64,000 nucleotides of DNA from Gordonia namibiensis NBRC 108229 (GCF_000298235.1 NZ_BAHE01000006.1:124001-188000), one strand, 5' to 3'. Positions 26,668 to 36,988 are shown, numbered from the stretch's first letter. Notes: generated from the letters alone by a model not told the origin. Numbers and translations are program-made.

Positions 26668-28350
26668 TCACGAACGCGATCGACGGGACTTCTTGCGCGG
26701 CGGGGGCAGTGCGCCCTCGGCGCGGAGCCGGGCGGCGTGCTCGGCGAGTGCGTCGACCAGTTCGAGGACCGACGCGTTCTCCGGCTGCACGTCGACGCGC
26801 AGACCGAATTCCGTTGCGGTCTCGGCGGTCTTGGGACCGATGCACGCGACGATGGTGCGCGCGTGCGGCTTTCCGGCGATGCCGACGAGGTTGCGGACCG
26901 TCGAGCTCGAGGTGAAGCAGACCGCGTCGAAGCCGCCGGTCTTGATCATCTCGCGGGTCTCGGCGGGCGGCGGTGCGGCGCGCACGGTGCGGTACGCGGT
27001 CACGTCGTCGATCTCCCAGCCGCGGTCGCGCAGACCCTCGGACAGGGTCTCGGTGGCGATGTCGGCGCGCGGCAACAGGACTCGGTTCACCGGGTCGAAG
27101 ACGTCGTCGTAGGGCGGGAAGTCCTCGAGGAGCCCCAGCGAGCTCTGCTCACCCGACGGCACGAGCTCGGGGTTGATGCCGAAGGAGCGGACCTTCTCCG
27201 CGGTGGCCTCGCCGACGCAGGCGATCTTCACACCGGAGAAGGCGCGGGCGTCGAGACCGAACTCGGCGAACTTCTCCCACACCGCGCGAACCGCGTTGGT
27301 GGAGGTGAACACGACCCACTGGTAGCGGCCGTCGACGAGTCCCTTGACCGCGCGCTCCATCTGCGCGGGACTCCGCGGCGGCTCGACGGCGATCGTGGGC
27401 ACTTCCTTGGGGATCGCGCCGTGGCTCACGAGGCGGTCGCTCATGTCACCGGCCTGGTCCTTGGTGCGCGGCACCAGCACGGTCCAGCCGTAGAGCGAGC
27501 GCGACTCCCACCAGGAAAGCTTGCCGCGCGAGCCGACGACCTTGCCGACGGTGACGACCAGCGGACCGGTCAGCGCATTGCCCTGCTCGTTGAGCGTGGC
27601 GAGGGTGGCCTCGATGGTGCGCTGGGCGCAGGTGGTGCCGTTGATGGTGATGGCCGCCGGGGTCTGCGGTGCCATCCCGTGCTCGGTCAGCGCGCTCGCG
27701 GTCTCGGCCAGGTGGCCGGAGGTGGCGTGCAGGACCAGCGGGCCCGGAGCGGCGGCCAGCGCGGCCCAGTCGACCTCGCCGCGCACGTCGGCCTCGGTGT
27801 GGGTCGACCCCAGCGGCATGCCGGCGTAGCTCGGGACGACCGAGGCGGCGGGCAGGCCCGGCAGCACCTCGAAGGTCACCGAGTGGCGGGCCACGGCATT
27901 GACCTCGGCGAGCACCGAATCGGTGGTCAGCGGATCGCCGGCGACGACGCGGACCACGTCGTCACCGTTGCGGGCGGCGGCCACGAGGGTCTTGGCGACC
28001 TCGGTCGGGTCGCCGAGTGCCGGGCGCACCACCGACTCCTCGTCGGCCTTGTCGGCGTCCGGGGCGGGTGCGGTGGTTGCATCGGCGGCGTCGGCGCCTG
28101 CTGCATCGGCACCGGCCTTCTCGTCCGCCTTGTCGGCCTTCTTGGTCGACCGGCGGGTGTTCGGTGCGGGTTCTTCGCGATGTGCGCTGCCGATCAGCGA
28201 CACCACGGCGGCCGGGACATCGGGATCGATGTAGGCCGTGGTCGCATTGATGATCACGGTGCGCGCCCGCACGGTGAGCAGGTCGGGATCACCTGGACCC
28301 GACCCCACGAACAGGATCCGTCCGGGATTTGCCTTCTTCGTACGGCTCAT
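26668..28350 (-). CDS. hemD: Fused uroporphyrinogen-III C-methyltransferase/synthase
   Basis: 560 residues from ATG 28350. The N-terminal half is a SUMT/CobA-like methyltransferase (VGSGPGDPDLLTVRA; ATSGHLAETA). The C-terminal half from about 275 is a HemD synthase (TVLVPRTKDQAGDMSDRLV, VFTSTNAVRAV, CFTSSSTVRNLVG). The fusion channels hydroxymethylbilane to uroporphyrinogen III and on to precorrin-2/sirohaem. An Ala/Asp/Lys-rich insertion (about residues 60-110) breaks the methyltransferase domain and is not part of the core fold. It follows hemC by 49 bases. Positional match to Rv0511. Confidence 0.93.
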   Translation of the reverse strand: MSRTKKANPGRILFVGSGPGDPDLLTVRARTVIINATTAYIDPDVPAAVVSLIGSAHREEPAPNTRRSTKKADKADEKAGADAAGADAADATTAPAPDADKADEESVVRPALGDPTEVAKTLVAAARNGDDVVRVVAGDPLTTDSVLAEVNAVARHSVTFEVLPGLPAASVVPSYAGMPLGSTHTEADVRGEVDWAALAAAPGPLVLHATSGHLAETASALTEHGMAPQTPAAITINGTTCAQRTIEATLATLNEQGNALTGPLVVTVGKVVGSRGKLSWWESRSLYGWTVLVPRTKDQAGDMSDRLVSHGAIPKEVPTIAVEPPRSPAQMERAVKGLVDGRYQWVVFTSTNAVRAVWEKFAEFGLDARAFSGVKIACVGEATAEKVRSFGINPELVPSGEQSSLGLLEDFPPYDDVFDPVNRVLLPRADIATETLSEGLRDRGWEIDDVTAYRTVRAAPPPAETREMIKTGGFDAVCFTSSSTVRNLVGIAGKPHARTIVACIGPKTAETATEFGLRVDVQPENASVLELVDALAEHAARLRAEGALPPPRKKSRRSRS

Positions 28351-28399
28351 GGGTTCGCACTCTCCTGCCCCCGCGTGGAGGGCTGCAGTTCGTTCTCTG

Positions 28400-29344
28400 C
28401 TAGGGAGAGTTGACGAGTTCGCCCGCTCCCAGCTCCAGCAGTTCGGCGGCGAGATCATTACCCAGCTGGACGGCCCGATCGACCGGACCCACCACCGAAG
28501 CGCGGATCACATCGGATCCGTCCTCGGCCGCCACTGCCGCGCGGAGCGACAGTTCGGCGAAGATGCGCCCGTCCTCGTCGATCGACTCCACCACCTCGGC
28601 GATCGCTCCGACCGGCGCGGTGCACCCGGCCTCCAGGGCCGCGAGCACCGACCGTTCGGCCTCGATGGCCGCCCGGGTGGACTTGTCGTCCAACTCGGCG
28701 AGTATTCTCACCAGTTCGGCATCGTCTGAGCGGCACTCCACAGCGAGAGCACCCTGCGCCGGAGCCGGCAGCATGACGACCGGATCGAGCGCTTCGGAGA
28801 CCACTTCGGTCCGTCCGATCCGCACGAGGCCGGCGCGGGCGACCACGACTGCGTCGAGTTCGCCGCTGGCGACTTTGCCCAACCGAGAATCTAGGTTGCC
28901 TCTTAGGGGGCGGATTTCCAAACCGAGACCCAATGCCTTAAGCTGTGCCGCCCGGCGGGGCGCCGAGGTTCCGATGGTCGATCCCGGGGGCAGTTCCCCG
29001 AGCACCAGCCCGTCCCGGCTGACCAGCGCATCTCGCGGGTCCACACGGGTCGGGACGGCCGCGATCGTGAGGTCGTCCTCGGGGGCCGTCGGGAGGTCCT
29101 TGTAGGAGTGCACGGCGACGTCGACCTCGTCGTTGCGGAGCGCGACGCGGATGGCGGTGGTGAAGACACCGACGCCGATCTCGGCGACCGGGGCGGCCGA
29201 GGCGTCACCGGCGGTCTTGATGATGACCAGTTCGGCGGGGTGTCCGGCGGCGGTGAGGGCGTCGGCGATGGTCTGCGACTGCGTCCTGGCCAGCAGGGAA
29301 CCCCGCGTACCGATCCGGATCGGCGCGGTTCGGGTTTCGCTCAT
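28400..29344 (-). CDS. hemC: Hydroxymethylbilane synthase
   Basis: 314 residues. It polymerises four porphobilinogens. Motifs are [21 protein letters not shown] (catalytic Asp 83), [10 protein letters not shown] and the dipyrromethane cofactor cysteine in [11 protein letters not shown] (C241). The start overlaps the hemA stop by 4 bases (ATGA). Confidence 0.96.
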   Translation of the reverse strand: MSETRTAPIRIGTRGSLLARTQSQTIADALTAAGHPAELVIIKTAGDASAAPVAEIGVGVFTTAIRVALRNDEVDVAVHSYKDLPTAPEDDLTIAAVPTRVDPRDALVSRDGLVLGELPPGSTIGTSAPRRAAQLKALGLGLEIRPLRGNLDSRLGKVASGELDAVVVARAGLVRIGRTEVVSEALDPVVMLPAPAQGALAVECRSDDAELVRILAELDDKSTRAAIEAERSVLAALEAGCTAPVGAIAEVVESIDEDGRIFAELSLRAAVAAEDGSDVIRASVVGPVDRAVQLGNDLAAELLELGAGELVNSP

Positions 29345-30717
29345 CGGTCACCCTGCTCGCCGGCCGCCTCGGTGGTCCCGATTCGATCGGGCGCCGAAAC
29401 CGACTCTGCCGCACCTGGTTTGAGTTCGAACAATTCGCGCAGGGCCTCCGCATAGTGGTCGCCGTTCGGCGTCGACGCGAGCTGCTTCACGCGCACGGTC
29501 GGCGCGTGCAGCAGCTTGTCGACGACGCGTCGGACGGTCTTGGCGACCTCGTCGCGCTGGTTGTTCTCGAGGTCCGGGAGCCGGGTCTCGAGGCGCAGGA
29601 TCTCCGCTTCCACGACGTCGGCGGCGCGCTGACGCAGTGCGGCGACGGTCGGGGTGACCTCGGCCTGGCGCTGATGGGTGAGGTAGTCGGCGAGCTCGGC
29701 GGCGACGATCGACCGGGCGGCGAGGGTGTCGTTCTCCGCCGCCTGGGTCTCGGAGTCGCCGCGCAGACCTTCGATGTCGACGACGTGCACGCCGGGCAGG
29801 CGGGCCGCGGCCGGGTCGACGTTGCGTGGGAGTCCGAGGTCGCAGATCACCATCGGGGTGGTGTCGCCGTTGCGGTTCCGCTCGGCGAGAGCCGAATGCA
29901 CCGCACCGACGCTGACCACCGAGCCGACCGCACCGGTACAGCTGACGACGACGTCGGCGGCGGCCATCGCGGCCGGCAGCTCGTCGAGGCCCACGCCGTG
30001 CACGGTGATGCCGTGGTTGGCGGCGATGTTGTCGGCGAGGTGGCGGGCGTTCTCGACCGTGCGGTTGACCACCGACAGCTCGGTGACGCCCTCACGCGCC
30101 AGCTGGGCGGTCGCGAGGCCACCCATGGCACCGGCGCCGACCACCACCGCGGTTCGCAGGCGGTGCGCCCCGGTCGCCGGGTCGGTGAGCAGCGACTTCG
30201 CGCGATGCAGCGCCACGGACACGACCGACGCGCCGGCCCGGTCGATGCCGGTCTCGGTGTGCACCCGCTTGCCCACGCGCAGAGCCTGCTGGGCGAGCTC
30301 GTGCAGGACGCGGCCGGCCGAGTCGTTGGCGTCCGCGCTCAGGTAGGCGTTGCGGATCTGGCCGAGGATCTGCTGCTCGCCGACGACGAGCGAGTCGAGA
30401 CCGGCGGCAACGGTGAAGAGGTGTTCGACGGCGGCCTCGGAGTAGCGCACGTAGGCGTGCCGGGTCATCTCGTTGACGGTCATGCCCGAGTGGTCGCCGA
30501 GTACCTCGCCGACCGCCTCGAGAGCCGGGTGGAAGGCATCGACGACGGCGTAGATCTCGACGCGGTTGCACGTCGAGACGACCATGGCCTCGGAGATCGC
30601 CCGTGACGACAGCAATTCGTCGACCAGCTTCGGACGGTCGTGGTCGGAGACCGTCAACCGCTCGAGCACCTCGACGGGCGCACTGCGGTGCGACACCCCG
30701 AACAACAGAACACTCAC
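29341..30717 (-). CDS. hemA: Glutamyl-tRNA reductase
   Basis: 458 residues. It reduces glutamyl-tRNA to glutamate-1-semialdehyde, the first step of the C5 pathway. The nucleophile is in STCNRVE (C50). The NADPH fold shows [12 protein letters not shown], and the C-terminal dimerisation helices are present. The start overlaps the rex stop by 4 bases, so expression should follow Rex control. HemL, the next enzyme, is encoded near 6 kb. Confidence 0.96.
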   Translation of the reverse strand: MSVLLFGVSHRSAPVEVLERLTVSDHDRPKLVDELLSSRAISEAMVVSTCNRVEIYAVVDAFHPALEAVGEVLGDHSGMTVNEMTRHAYVRYSEAAVEHLFTVAAGLDSLVVGEQQILGQIRNAYLSADANDSAGRVLHELAQQALRVGKRVHTETGIDRAGASVVSVALHRAKSLLTDPATGAHRLRTAVVVGAGAMGGLATAQLAREGVTELSVVNRTVENARHLADNIAANHGITVHGVGLDELPAAMAAADVVVSCTGAVGSVVSVGAVHSALAERNRNGDTTPMVICDLGLPRNVDPAAARLPGVHVVDIEGLRGDSETQAAENDTLAARSIVAAELADYLTHQRQAEVTPTVAALRQRAADVVEAEILRLETRLPDLENNQRDEVAKTVRRVVDKLLHAPTVRVKQLASTPNGDHYAEALRELFELKPGAAESVSAPDRIGTTEAAGEQGDR

Positions 30718-31541
30718 GCTGTCACCGTTTCTTCACCCATTGCTTTTCCGCGGCGTCGGTCGGCCGCCTTCACCTCGCGAGGCACACCGACGGCGCTGCG
30801 TGAGGAGATCTTGAGGTCGTTCCGCGGGGCCTGCGAACTGCCACGAGAGGCCTGGAACGTCAAAACCTGTAGTTCCAAGGCTAGATCAACTTGTCTGACG
30901 ACGACATCCGCCTCCGTCGTCAGCGCCACCGGGGTGACGTTCAGCACTTGCCGTACGCCCGCCTCGACGAACGCGTCGAAGGCGTCCCGGGCGTCCTCGT
31001 CGGCGGTCGCGACGACCCCGATCTCCACCGCGGGCTCGACCTCGGCGCAGACCGCCGCGATCTCGGCGAGCGGGGCGATCCGCGGGCCTCCGACCTCGAG
31101 CGATGTGCCCACGAGGGCCGGATCGGCGTCGAACATCGCGGCCACCCGGAAGCCGCGGCCGAAGCCGGTGTGGGCGAGCAGGGCGCGTCCGAGCTGTCCC
31201 GCGCCGGCGAGGGCGACGGTGTGGATGCTGTCGGTGTGCAAGGTCATCGAGATGCGGGCGGTGAGACGACCGACGTCATATCCGACGCCGCGGACACCGT
31301 TCGCGGCGACATAGGAGAGGTCCTTGCGGAGGATGGCGGGGTTCACGCCGGCCGCGGTGGCCAGTTCCCCGCTCGATGCCACCAGGACGCCGCGCTGACT
31401 GAACGAGCGCAGGACGTGCAGATATGTGGCCAGACGGGCCACCGTGGGGGCCGGGATGTCGGTGGCGACCGCGGCGGCGGGCGGCGGCAGCGCGGACGCG
31501 GGAGGGTCGGCGTCGCCGGGCTTCTGACGATCGGCGCCCAC
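30714..31541 (-). CDS. rex: Redox-sensing transcriptional repressor Rex
   Basis: 275 residues from GTG 31541, chosen because GGAGGTGA sits at ideal spacing. An ATG at 31577 would add 12 residues but lies almost at the predicted transcription start. The N-terminal winged helix has [20 protein letters not shown]. The Rossmann domain has [14 protein letters not shown]. Rex senses the NADH/NAD+ ratio and leaves DNA when NADH is high. A consensus operator is directly upstream. The rex-hemACD order is known from Streptomyces. The N-terminal Pro/Ala-rich extension of about 30 residues is unusual. Confidence 0.93.
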   Translation of the reverse strand: MGADRQKPGDADPPASALPPPAAAVATDIPAPTVARLATYLHVLRSFSQRGVLVASSGELATAAGVNPAILRKDLSYVAANGVRGVGYDVGRLTARISMTLHTDSIHTVALAGAGQLGRALLAHTGFGRGFRVAAMFDADPALVGTSLEVGGPRIAPLAEIAAVCAEVEPAVEIGVVATADEDARDAFDAFVEAGVRQVLNVTPVALTTEADVVVRQVDLALELQVLTFQASRGSSQAPRNDLKISSRSAVGVPREVKAADRRRGKAMGEETVTA

Positions 31542-31581
31542 GCTCACCTCCGCTTCCCTTCGCACAGCACGTTCCATCGAG

Positions 31582-31609
31582 GATATAACCCGCTGTGAAA
31601 CTCTTCACA
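31582..31609 (-). promoter_or_regulatory. Rex operator and promoter of the rex-hem operon
   Basis: TGTGAAACTCTTCACA at 31594-31609 is a perfect TGTGAA-N4-TTCACA Rex site. On the minus strand a TTATAT -10 element lies just downstream (31583-31588), so bound Rex would cover the -35/spacer region. This predicts autorepression and NADH-responsive haem synthesis. Confidence 0.85.
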
Positions 31610-31695
31610 TGGACCCTCACGGATCCACGGTCTGTGTTAAACGCAACAGCTTCTCCGCGATGGCGGATCGGTTGATGTCCCGCGATCGGAAGTGG

Positions 31696-31959
31696 TCAGC
31701 CGCGGCGCGCGAGGTCGGTGCGCAGCCGGGGCTCGTCGACCTCCCAGTAGCTGTGCTCGTCACCGTCGAGCAGCACCACCGGCAGCCGGTCACCGAATTC
31801 CGCACGGATCTCGGGACGGCCGTCGGCCGCGGCCCGGTCGACGTCGACCTCGGTGAACTCCACCCCGAGCTCGCCACAGATCCGCGTCAGGTCGCGACGG
31901 GCGGTCGCGCACATCTGGCATCCCTCACGGGTCAGCAGTTCCACGGTCATGGGGTCCAT
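31696..31959 (-). CDS. Glutaredoxin-like thiol protein (Rv0508-type)
   Basis: 87 residues with a thioredoxin-fold motif REGCQMCATARRDL (CxxC at 14 and 17) and the cis-proline block RLPVVLLDG. Mycothiol-using actinomycetes carry small glutaredoxin/mycoredoxin-like proteins of this kind; CQMC differs from the usual CPYC. It is upstream of rex on the same strand, 86 bases before the Rex operator. An internal ATG at 31950 could be the true start. The substrate is unknown. Confidence 0.82.
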   Translation of the reverse strand: MDPMTVELLTREGCQMCATARRDLTRICGELGVEFTEVDVDRAAADGRPEIRAEFGDRLPVVLLDGDEHSYWEVDEPRLRTDLARRG

Positions 31960-32124
31960 ACTCGCAGCGCTCCCCTCCCACGATGACGCGGCCCCGGACC
32001 GGTGACGAGGACCACGGCCCGGGCGCGCCGGAACCGCCCGGCGGCGACGCTGATCGTCGTGTGTGGCCGCTAGGCTGGACCGCGCAGGCAGTGCTGGCGC
32101 CAGACGCGACGTGGGAGGTGGGCA

Positions 32125-33354
32125 GTGGGCAACACCCCGGGCCCGGGAGACGAACGACCCGACAACCCCTCCGACGCCCCTGTGCCCGGCGCAGCCGGGT
32201 CCGAAACCCCCGTGCCCGGCGCAGCCGGGTCCGAAACCACCGTGCCCGGTGCAGCCGGCCCCGAAACCCTTGCGCCGAGATCCGTACCGGCCGACTCCGG
32301 TGCCACCCCGCTGGACACCGGCGAGGACTGGGAGTCACAGGCAGCGCGCATCGAGTTCGACGACGACTTCGACGAGGACGGCGAACTCCACGACATCGCC
32401 GGGGACGACGAGACCCACCGGGTCACCACGTGGATCTCGCAGCGGGCCAGCGCCGCGACCGGCCGCTTCCGCCAGACCGCCCACGAACTCCGCCAGACCC
32501 TCGCCGGCGAGGCGAGCGCGAAGGCCGCCGTCGACTCGCTCCGGTTGCGCGAACCGTCCGACATCGAGCCCGGCGAACCCCCACGCGACCTGACCGCGGC
32601 CGCCTTCTTCGACGTCGACAACACCCTCGTCCAGGGTGCATCGATCGTGCATTTCGCTCGAGGTCTCGCCGCCCGCAAGTACTTCACCTACGGCGACATC
32701 ATGGATTTCGCGTGGACCCAGGCGAAGTTCCGGATCACCGGCAAGGAGAACGCCCGCGATGTCGCCGAGGGCCGGGAGAAGGCACTCTCGTTCATCGCCG
32801 GACGCCCGACCTCGGAGCTCGTCGAACTCGGCGAGGAGATCTTCGACGACTACATCGCCGACAAGATCTGGCCGGGCACACGCGCTCTGGCACAGCGCCA
32901 CCTCGACGCCGGTCAACAGGTGTGGCTGGTGACCGCGACGCCGGTGGAGCTCGCGCAGACCATCGCCGACCGGCTGGGACTCACGGGTGCGCTGGGGACG
33001 GTCGCCGAGAGCGTCGACGGCGTGTTCACCGGGCGGCTCGTGGGCGACATCCTGCACGGGCCGGGCAAGGCCCATGCGGTGCGCGCACTCGCCATCCGCG
33101 AGGGCCTCAACCTCAAACGCTGTACCGCGTACTCGGATTCGCACAACGACGTGCCGATGCTGTCGCTGGTGGGCAAGGCCGTCGCCATCAATCCCGACAC
33201 GGACCTGCGCGACGTCGCCAAGGTGCGTGGATGGGAGATGTACGACTTCCGGACAGCACGCAAGGCGGCGAAGTACGGTGCCGGTACCGCCATCGTGCTG
33301 GGCGCCGCCGGTGGTGGTGCCGCGGCCGCCGCACGGCTGCTACGACACCGCTGA
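32125..33354 (+). CDS. HAD-IB phosphatase (SerB1-like, Rv0505c)
   Basis: 409 residues from GTG 32125, preceded by GGGAGGTGGGCA. A disordered acidic N-terminus (1-150) carries three copies of VPGAAGSET. The HAD core has motif [16 protein letters not shown] (nucleophile D163, D165), a helical cap, motif [10 protein letters not shown] and motif [14 protein letters not shown] hydrophobic Gly/Ala stretch ends the protein. The family contains phosphoserine phosphatases, but members of this branch are not proven serine enzymes. Orientation relative to the hem cluster matches M. tuberculosis. Confidence 0.87.
   Translation: MGNTPGPGDERPDNPSDAPVPGAAGSETPVPGAAGSETTVPGAAGPETLAPRSVPADSGATPLDTGEDWESQAARIEFDDDFDEDGELHDIAGDDETHRVTTWISQRASAATGRFRQTAHELRQTLAGEASAKAAVDSLRLREPSDIEPGEPPRDLTAAAFFDVDNTLVQGASIVHFARGLAARKYFTYGDIMDFAWTQAKFRITGKENARDVAEGREKALSFIAGRPTSELVELGEEIFDDYIADKIWPGTRALAQRHLDAGQQVWLVTATPVELAQTIADRLGLTGALGTVAESVDGVFTGRLVGDILHGPGKAHAVRALAIREGLNLKRCTAYSDSHNDVPMLSLVGKAVAINPDTDLRDVAKVRGWEMYDFRTARKAAKYGAGTAIVLGAAGGGAAAAARLLRHR
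32182..32271 (+). repeat. Three in-frame 30-base repeats
   Basis: Three near-identical 30-base units encode [20 protein letters not shown] and [10 protein letters not shown] in the N-terminal linker of the HAD phosphatase. Recent duplication is likely, and unit number may vary between strains. Confidence 0.85.
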
Positions 33355-33415
33355 ACGACGCCTCGTCGCGACGTCGGTGACCACCCGGAGAGACCCCATC
33401 CCGGAGAGGACCACC

Positions 33416-35785
33416 ATGACGGACGAGACCCTCGCCGATCCCCGATCCGGGACAGACACGGCCGGGACACCCGAGGCGTTGCGCGCGATCGAGCAACGCG
33501 TGCTGTGGCTCTCGACGTCGATGATCCACCACGCCAACCGGGTTCGGCCGAACCCGTCGGGACTCAAGGTCGGCGGACACCAGGCGTCGTGCGCCTCGAT
33601 GGTCTCGATCATGACGTCGCTGTGGTTCTCGCAGTTGCGTCCGGGTGACCGGGTCTCGGTCAAACCCCATGCGTCACCGGTCCTGCACGGCATCAACTAT
33701 CTGCTCGGCGGGCTCGACGAGTCGTATCTGACGACACTGCGGCAGTTCGGCGGACTCCAGTCGTATCCGAGCCGCACCAAGGACCCCGACGCCGTGGATT
33801 ATTCGACCGGATCGGTGGGTATCGGTGCGACCGCACCGATCTGGGGGGCGGTGGCACGCCGCTATCTCGACACCACGATCGGCGGCCCCGATGCGATTGC
33901 CGCCGACCGTCGTTCACCCACGGCGCTCGGCCGGCAGTACTCTCTCGTCGGTGACGCCGAGCTGGACGAGGGCGCGGTCTGGGAGGCGATCCTCGACCCC
34001 TCCGTGGCCGAGCTCGGCGAGATCGTCTGGATCGTCGACCTCAACCGGCAGTCCCTGGACCGGGTCGTCCCCAACATCGCCGCCGGGCGCCTGGAGGCCA
34101 TGTTCGCCGCCGCCGGGTGGCAGGTGATCTTGGTGAAGTTCGGTCGGCTGCTGGAGGATCTGTTCGGGCGGACCGGCGGGTCGGCGCTGCGTTCACGCAT
34201 CCTCGACATGCCCAACCCGGAGTATCAACGCTTGCTGCGGTGCGACGCCGGCGAGGTCCGCGAGCGCCTGCCCGGGTCGGGCCCCGACGCCGATGCGGTC
34301 GCCGCGCTCATCGCCGAGGTCGACGACGAGACCCTCCTGAAGGCGATCCGCAACCTCGGCGGCCACGACCTCGACGCCCTCCTCGGCGCCTACGAGCAGA
34401 TCGACGACACCCGGCCGACGGTCATCCTCGCCTACACCATCAAGGGCAACGGGCTGCCGATCGAGGGCCATCCGCAGAACCACTCCTCGCTGCTCACCGT
34501 CGAACAGTACGAGGAGCTCGCGGTGTCGCTCGGCCTCGACCCGAGCCGTCCGTGGGGACGGTTCGACGAGAACACCGACGAGGGGCGGCTCTGTGCCGAG
34601 ACCGCCGAGCGGCTCCGCCGCATACCCGTCGTCCCGACCGCTCCACCCGCGGTCCCGGCCGACACCGGGAAGACACCGTCGGGAACCTCGACAACGCAAG
34701 CGGCACTGGGCCGTACGCTCCTCGCCCTGTCCCGGGAGGCACCCGAGGCATCCGCCCGCGTCGTCACGGTGAGCCCCGACGTCAGCTCGACGACCAACCT
34801 GGCCGGCTGGCTGAACAAGGTGGGGGTGTGGTCGCCGAACGAACGCCGCGACTGGTTCGCCGACGACGCGGAGACGATCATGCACTGGCGGGAACGTCCG
34901 ACCGGCCAGCACATGGAACTCGGTATCGCCGAGACGAACCTGGCGGGATTGATCGGCGAGCTCGGCGCCACCTGGAGTCGTTGGGGCGAACCGCTGTTCC
35001 CGATCGGCGTGCTCTACGACCCCTTCGTGGAGCGCACCCTCGAGCCGTGGTCCTACGGTATCTACGCCGGCGGCCAGTCGATCCTGGTGGGCACCCCGTC
35101 CGGCGTCACACTGGCTGCGGAAGGCGGTGCGCACCAGTCGATCACGACACCGTCGATCGGCCTGGAGCAACCCGGGTGCGTCAGCTACGAACCCGCCTTC
35201 GCGATCGACGTCGAGTGGACCCTGCTCGCCTGCATCGGCCGGCTCGGACGCCCCGACGGGACCTCGTCGTATCTGCGGCTGTCGACGCGACCGGTCGACC
35301 AGCGACTCGCCGCGGTCCCCGACGACCCGGCCGCCCGGGAACGCCGTCGACGCCAGGTGGTGGCCGGCGGATATCTGTTGCGCCGCACCAACTCTCCGCA
35401 GGTCACCCTGGTCGGGATGGGTGCGGTCATCACCGAGACGCTGGCCGCCGCCGACCGCCTGGCGGAGCAGGGCGTCGAGGCCGACGTCGTCTGCGTGACG
35501 AGCCCGGGACTGATCTTCGAGGCGCTGCAGGCCCGACGCGGGCTGGCCGACGCCGCGTCGTGGATTCTCGACCAGGTGTTCCCGCCCGGTCGCGCGGCAC
35601 CGATGGTCACCGTCCTCGACGGGCACCCGCACACGCTCGCCTTCCTCACGGGCATCAACAACGTGCCGGGTGCGGCGCTCGGGGTCAGCCGATTCGGTCA
35701 GGTCGGTTCACTCGAGGACGTGTACCGCCTGCACGGCATCGACACCGATTCGATCGTCCGCGCCGCCCTCGACCTCGCACTCTGA
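33416..35785 (+). CDS. AceE-like thiamine diphosphate enzyme (pyruvate dehydrogenase E1/transketolase fold)
   Basis: 789 residues from ATG 33416 with GGAGAGGA upstream. HHANRVRPNPSG and KPHASPVLHGINYLLG resemble homodimeric PDH E1 and transketolases. The ThDP motif is GDAELDEG (179-186) with the matching Asn at N210. The second half has the pyrimidine-binding region (GQHMELGIAETN) and a transketolase C-terminal domain. It is about 100 residues shorter than canonical AceE, and no E2/E3 genes are nearby. A ketobutyrate-type or other 2-oxo acid dehydrogenase E1 is possible; the substrate is unknown. It converges on a zinc-type dehydrogenase gene with 7 bases between stops. Confidence 0.82.
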   Translation: MTDETLADPRSGTDTAGTPEALRAIEQRVLWLSTSMIHHANRVRPNPSGLKVGGHQASCASMVSIMTSLWFSQLRPGDRVSVKPHASPVLHGINYLLGGLDESYLTTLRQFGGLQSYPSRTKDPDAVDYSTGSVGIGATAPIWGAVARRYLDTTIGGPDAIAADRRSPTALGRQYSLVGDAELDEGAVWEAILDPSVAELGEIVWIVDLNRQSLDRVVPNIAAGRLEAMFAAAGWQVILVKFGRLLEDLFGRTGGSALRSRILDMPNPEYQRLLRCDAGEVRERLPGSGPDADAVAALIAEVDDETLLKAIRNLGGHDLDALLGAYEQIDDTRPTVILAYTIKGNGLPIEGHPQNHSSLLTVEQYEELAVSLGLDPSRPWGRFDENTDEGRLCAETAERLRRIPVVPTAPPAVPADTGKTPSGTSTTQAALGRTLLALSREAPEASARVVTVSPDVSSTTNLAGWLNKVGVWSPNERRDWFADDAETIMHWRERPTGQHMELGIAETNLAGLIGELGATWSRWGEPLFPIGVLYDPFVERTLEPWSYGIYAGGQSILVGTPSGVTLAAEGGAHQSITTPSIGLEQPGCVSYEPAFAIDVEWTLLACIGRLGRPDGTSSYLRLSTRPVDQRLAAVPDDPAARERRRRQVVAGGYLLRRTNSPQVTLVGMGAVITETLAAADRLAEQGVEADVVCVTSPGLIFEALQARRGLADAASWILDQVFPPGRAAPMVTVLDGHPHTLAFLTGINNVPGAALGVSRFGQVGSLEDVYRLHGIDTDSIVRAALDLAL

Positions 35786-35792
35786 GACATGC

Positions 35793-36956
35793 TCAGAGCG
35801 AGGCGATCTCGCTCATCGGATCGATCAGCACCTTCGCGTGGTGGGCGGCGGTCCCGAGCGCGTCGAACGCCGGGGCCACTCCCTCGAGTCCGACCGTCGC
35901 GGTGATCATCGGAGCGACCTCGACCTTGCCGTCGGCGATCATGTGCAGGGTCTCGTGGAATTCGGCCGGGTCGTAGCAGAACACGAACCGCAGCTCGACC
36001 TCCTTGTTGATCGCCATCGCCGGACGGAAGGTGTCCGGCTCCATGCACACACCCACCACGACGACGCGGGAGCGGAACGGGGCGTTCGACACGACGTGCT
36101 CGATCATGCCGGGGGTGCCCACGCATTCGAAGATCACCGGACCTTTCGGCGTCGCGCCGAGCCGGTCCGCCACCCGGAACAGGGAGCTCCACGGGGCCAA
36201 CGGGATTCGCCGCAGAGTATGCATCGCATCGAAGGCGGTGCCGAGCAGGTCCTGCGCGGCGGTGACGTACTTCCCCTCCTGCGCGCACCGGTCGAATGGC
36301 GACTCGGCGGCCGGGTCGACGACGATGTCGGCACCGACACGGTCGGCCAGCGACCGGCGTCCTGCGGACGGGTCGCTCGCGATCACGGTGCGCACGCCGG
36401 ATGCCTTGAGCATCGCGATGACGGCCAGCCCGATGGGCCCGCACCCGATGACCACCGCGACGTCGCGCCTGCCGACCTCACCGCGACGGATCGCGTGATG
36501 GGCGACGGCGAGCGGTTCGGTGAGGGCGGCGTGATCGATCGACAGCCCGTCGGGGATCTCGAAGGTCATGTCCTCGGAGACCAGTACGAACTGTGCGTAG
36601 GCTCCCGGCGCCGATGCGGTCAGACCGGTCAGGTGCGCCTCCTCGCCGTGCCGGACCATCGGTACCGCCACCACCGGCGTTCCCGGCGCCCACCGTTTGC
36701 GGCATCCGGGGCCGTAGGACACCACCTCGCCGGCGAACTCGTGTCCCATGACGACCGACTGGTCGGAGCGCATGAACGCGTCGTAGCCGACCTCTGCGGA
36801 CACCTCGGCGGTCGCGTCGCAGTGCACGCGGGCGTGCAGATCGGATCCGCAGATCCCGGCCCGCAGAACACGGAGAAGCACCTGCCCCTTGTCCGGTACC
36901 GGGGTGGGAACGTCCTGGACGGTCAGCTCACCGGCTCGACACACGACTGCACGCAT
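35793..36956 (-). CDS. Zinc-type medium-chain alcohol dehydrogenase
   Basis: 387 residues. GICGSDLH (C36) and MGHEFAGEV (H72, E73) are the catalytic-zinc motifs; GCGPIGLAV (171-179) is the NAD(P) loop. The structural-zinc loop with four spaced cysteines is absent (the region reads PMVRHGEEAHLTGL), so it belongs to the class lacking that zinc. The substrate is unknown. It is convergent with the AceE-like gene, and CTCTGAG-acatg-CTCAGAG spans both stops as a short dyad. Confidence 0.86.
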   Translation of the reverse strand: MRAVVCRAGELTVQDVPTPVPDKGQVLLRVLRAGICGSDLHARVHCDATAEVSAEVGYDAFMRSDQSVVMGHEFAGEVVSYGPGCRKRWAPGTPVVAVPMVRHGEEAHLTGLTASAPGAYAQFVLVSEDMTFEIPDGLSIDHAALTEPLAVAHHAIRRGEVGRRDVAVVIGCGPIGLAVIAMLKASGVRTVIASDPSAGRRSLADRVGADIVVDPAAESPFDRCAQEGKYVTAAQDLLGTAFDAMHTLRRIPLAPWSSLFRVADRLGATPKGPVIFECVGTPGMIEHVVSNAPFRSRVVVVGVCMEPDTFRPAMAINKEVELRFVFCYDPAEFHETLHMIADGKVEVAPMITATVGLEGVAPAFDALGTAAHHAKVLIDPMSEIASL

Positions 36957-36988
36957 GCCTCATCAGTATCAGTCAGCGAGCGTCGGTG

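Noticed and set aside
32987..33415. N-terminal extension of the AceE-like frame
   Set aside because: It overlaps the HAD phosphatase in another frame; the ATG at 33416 has a good ribosome site and starts the conserved protein.
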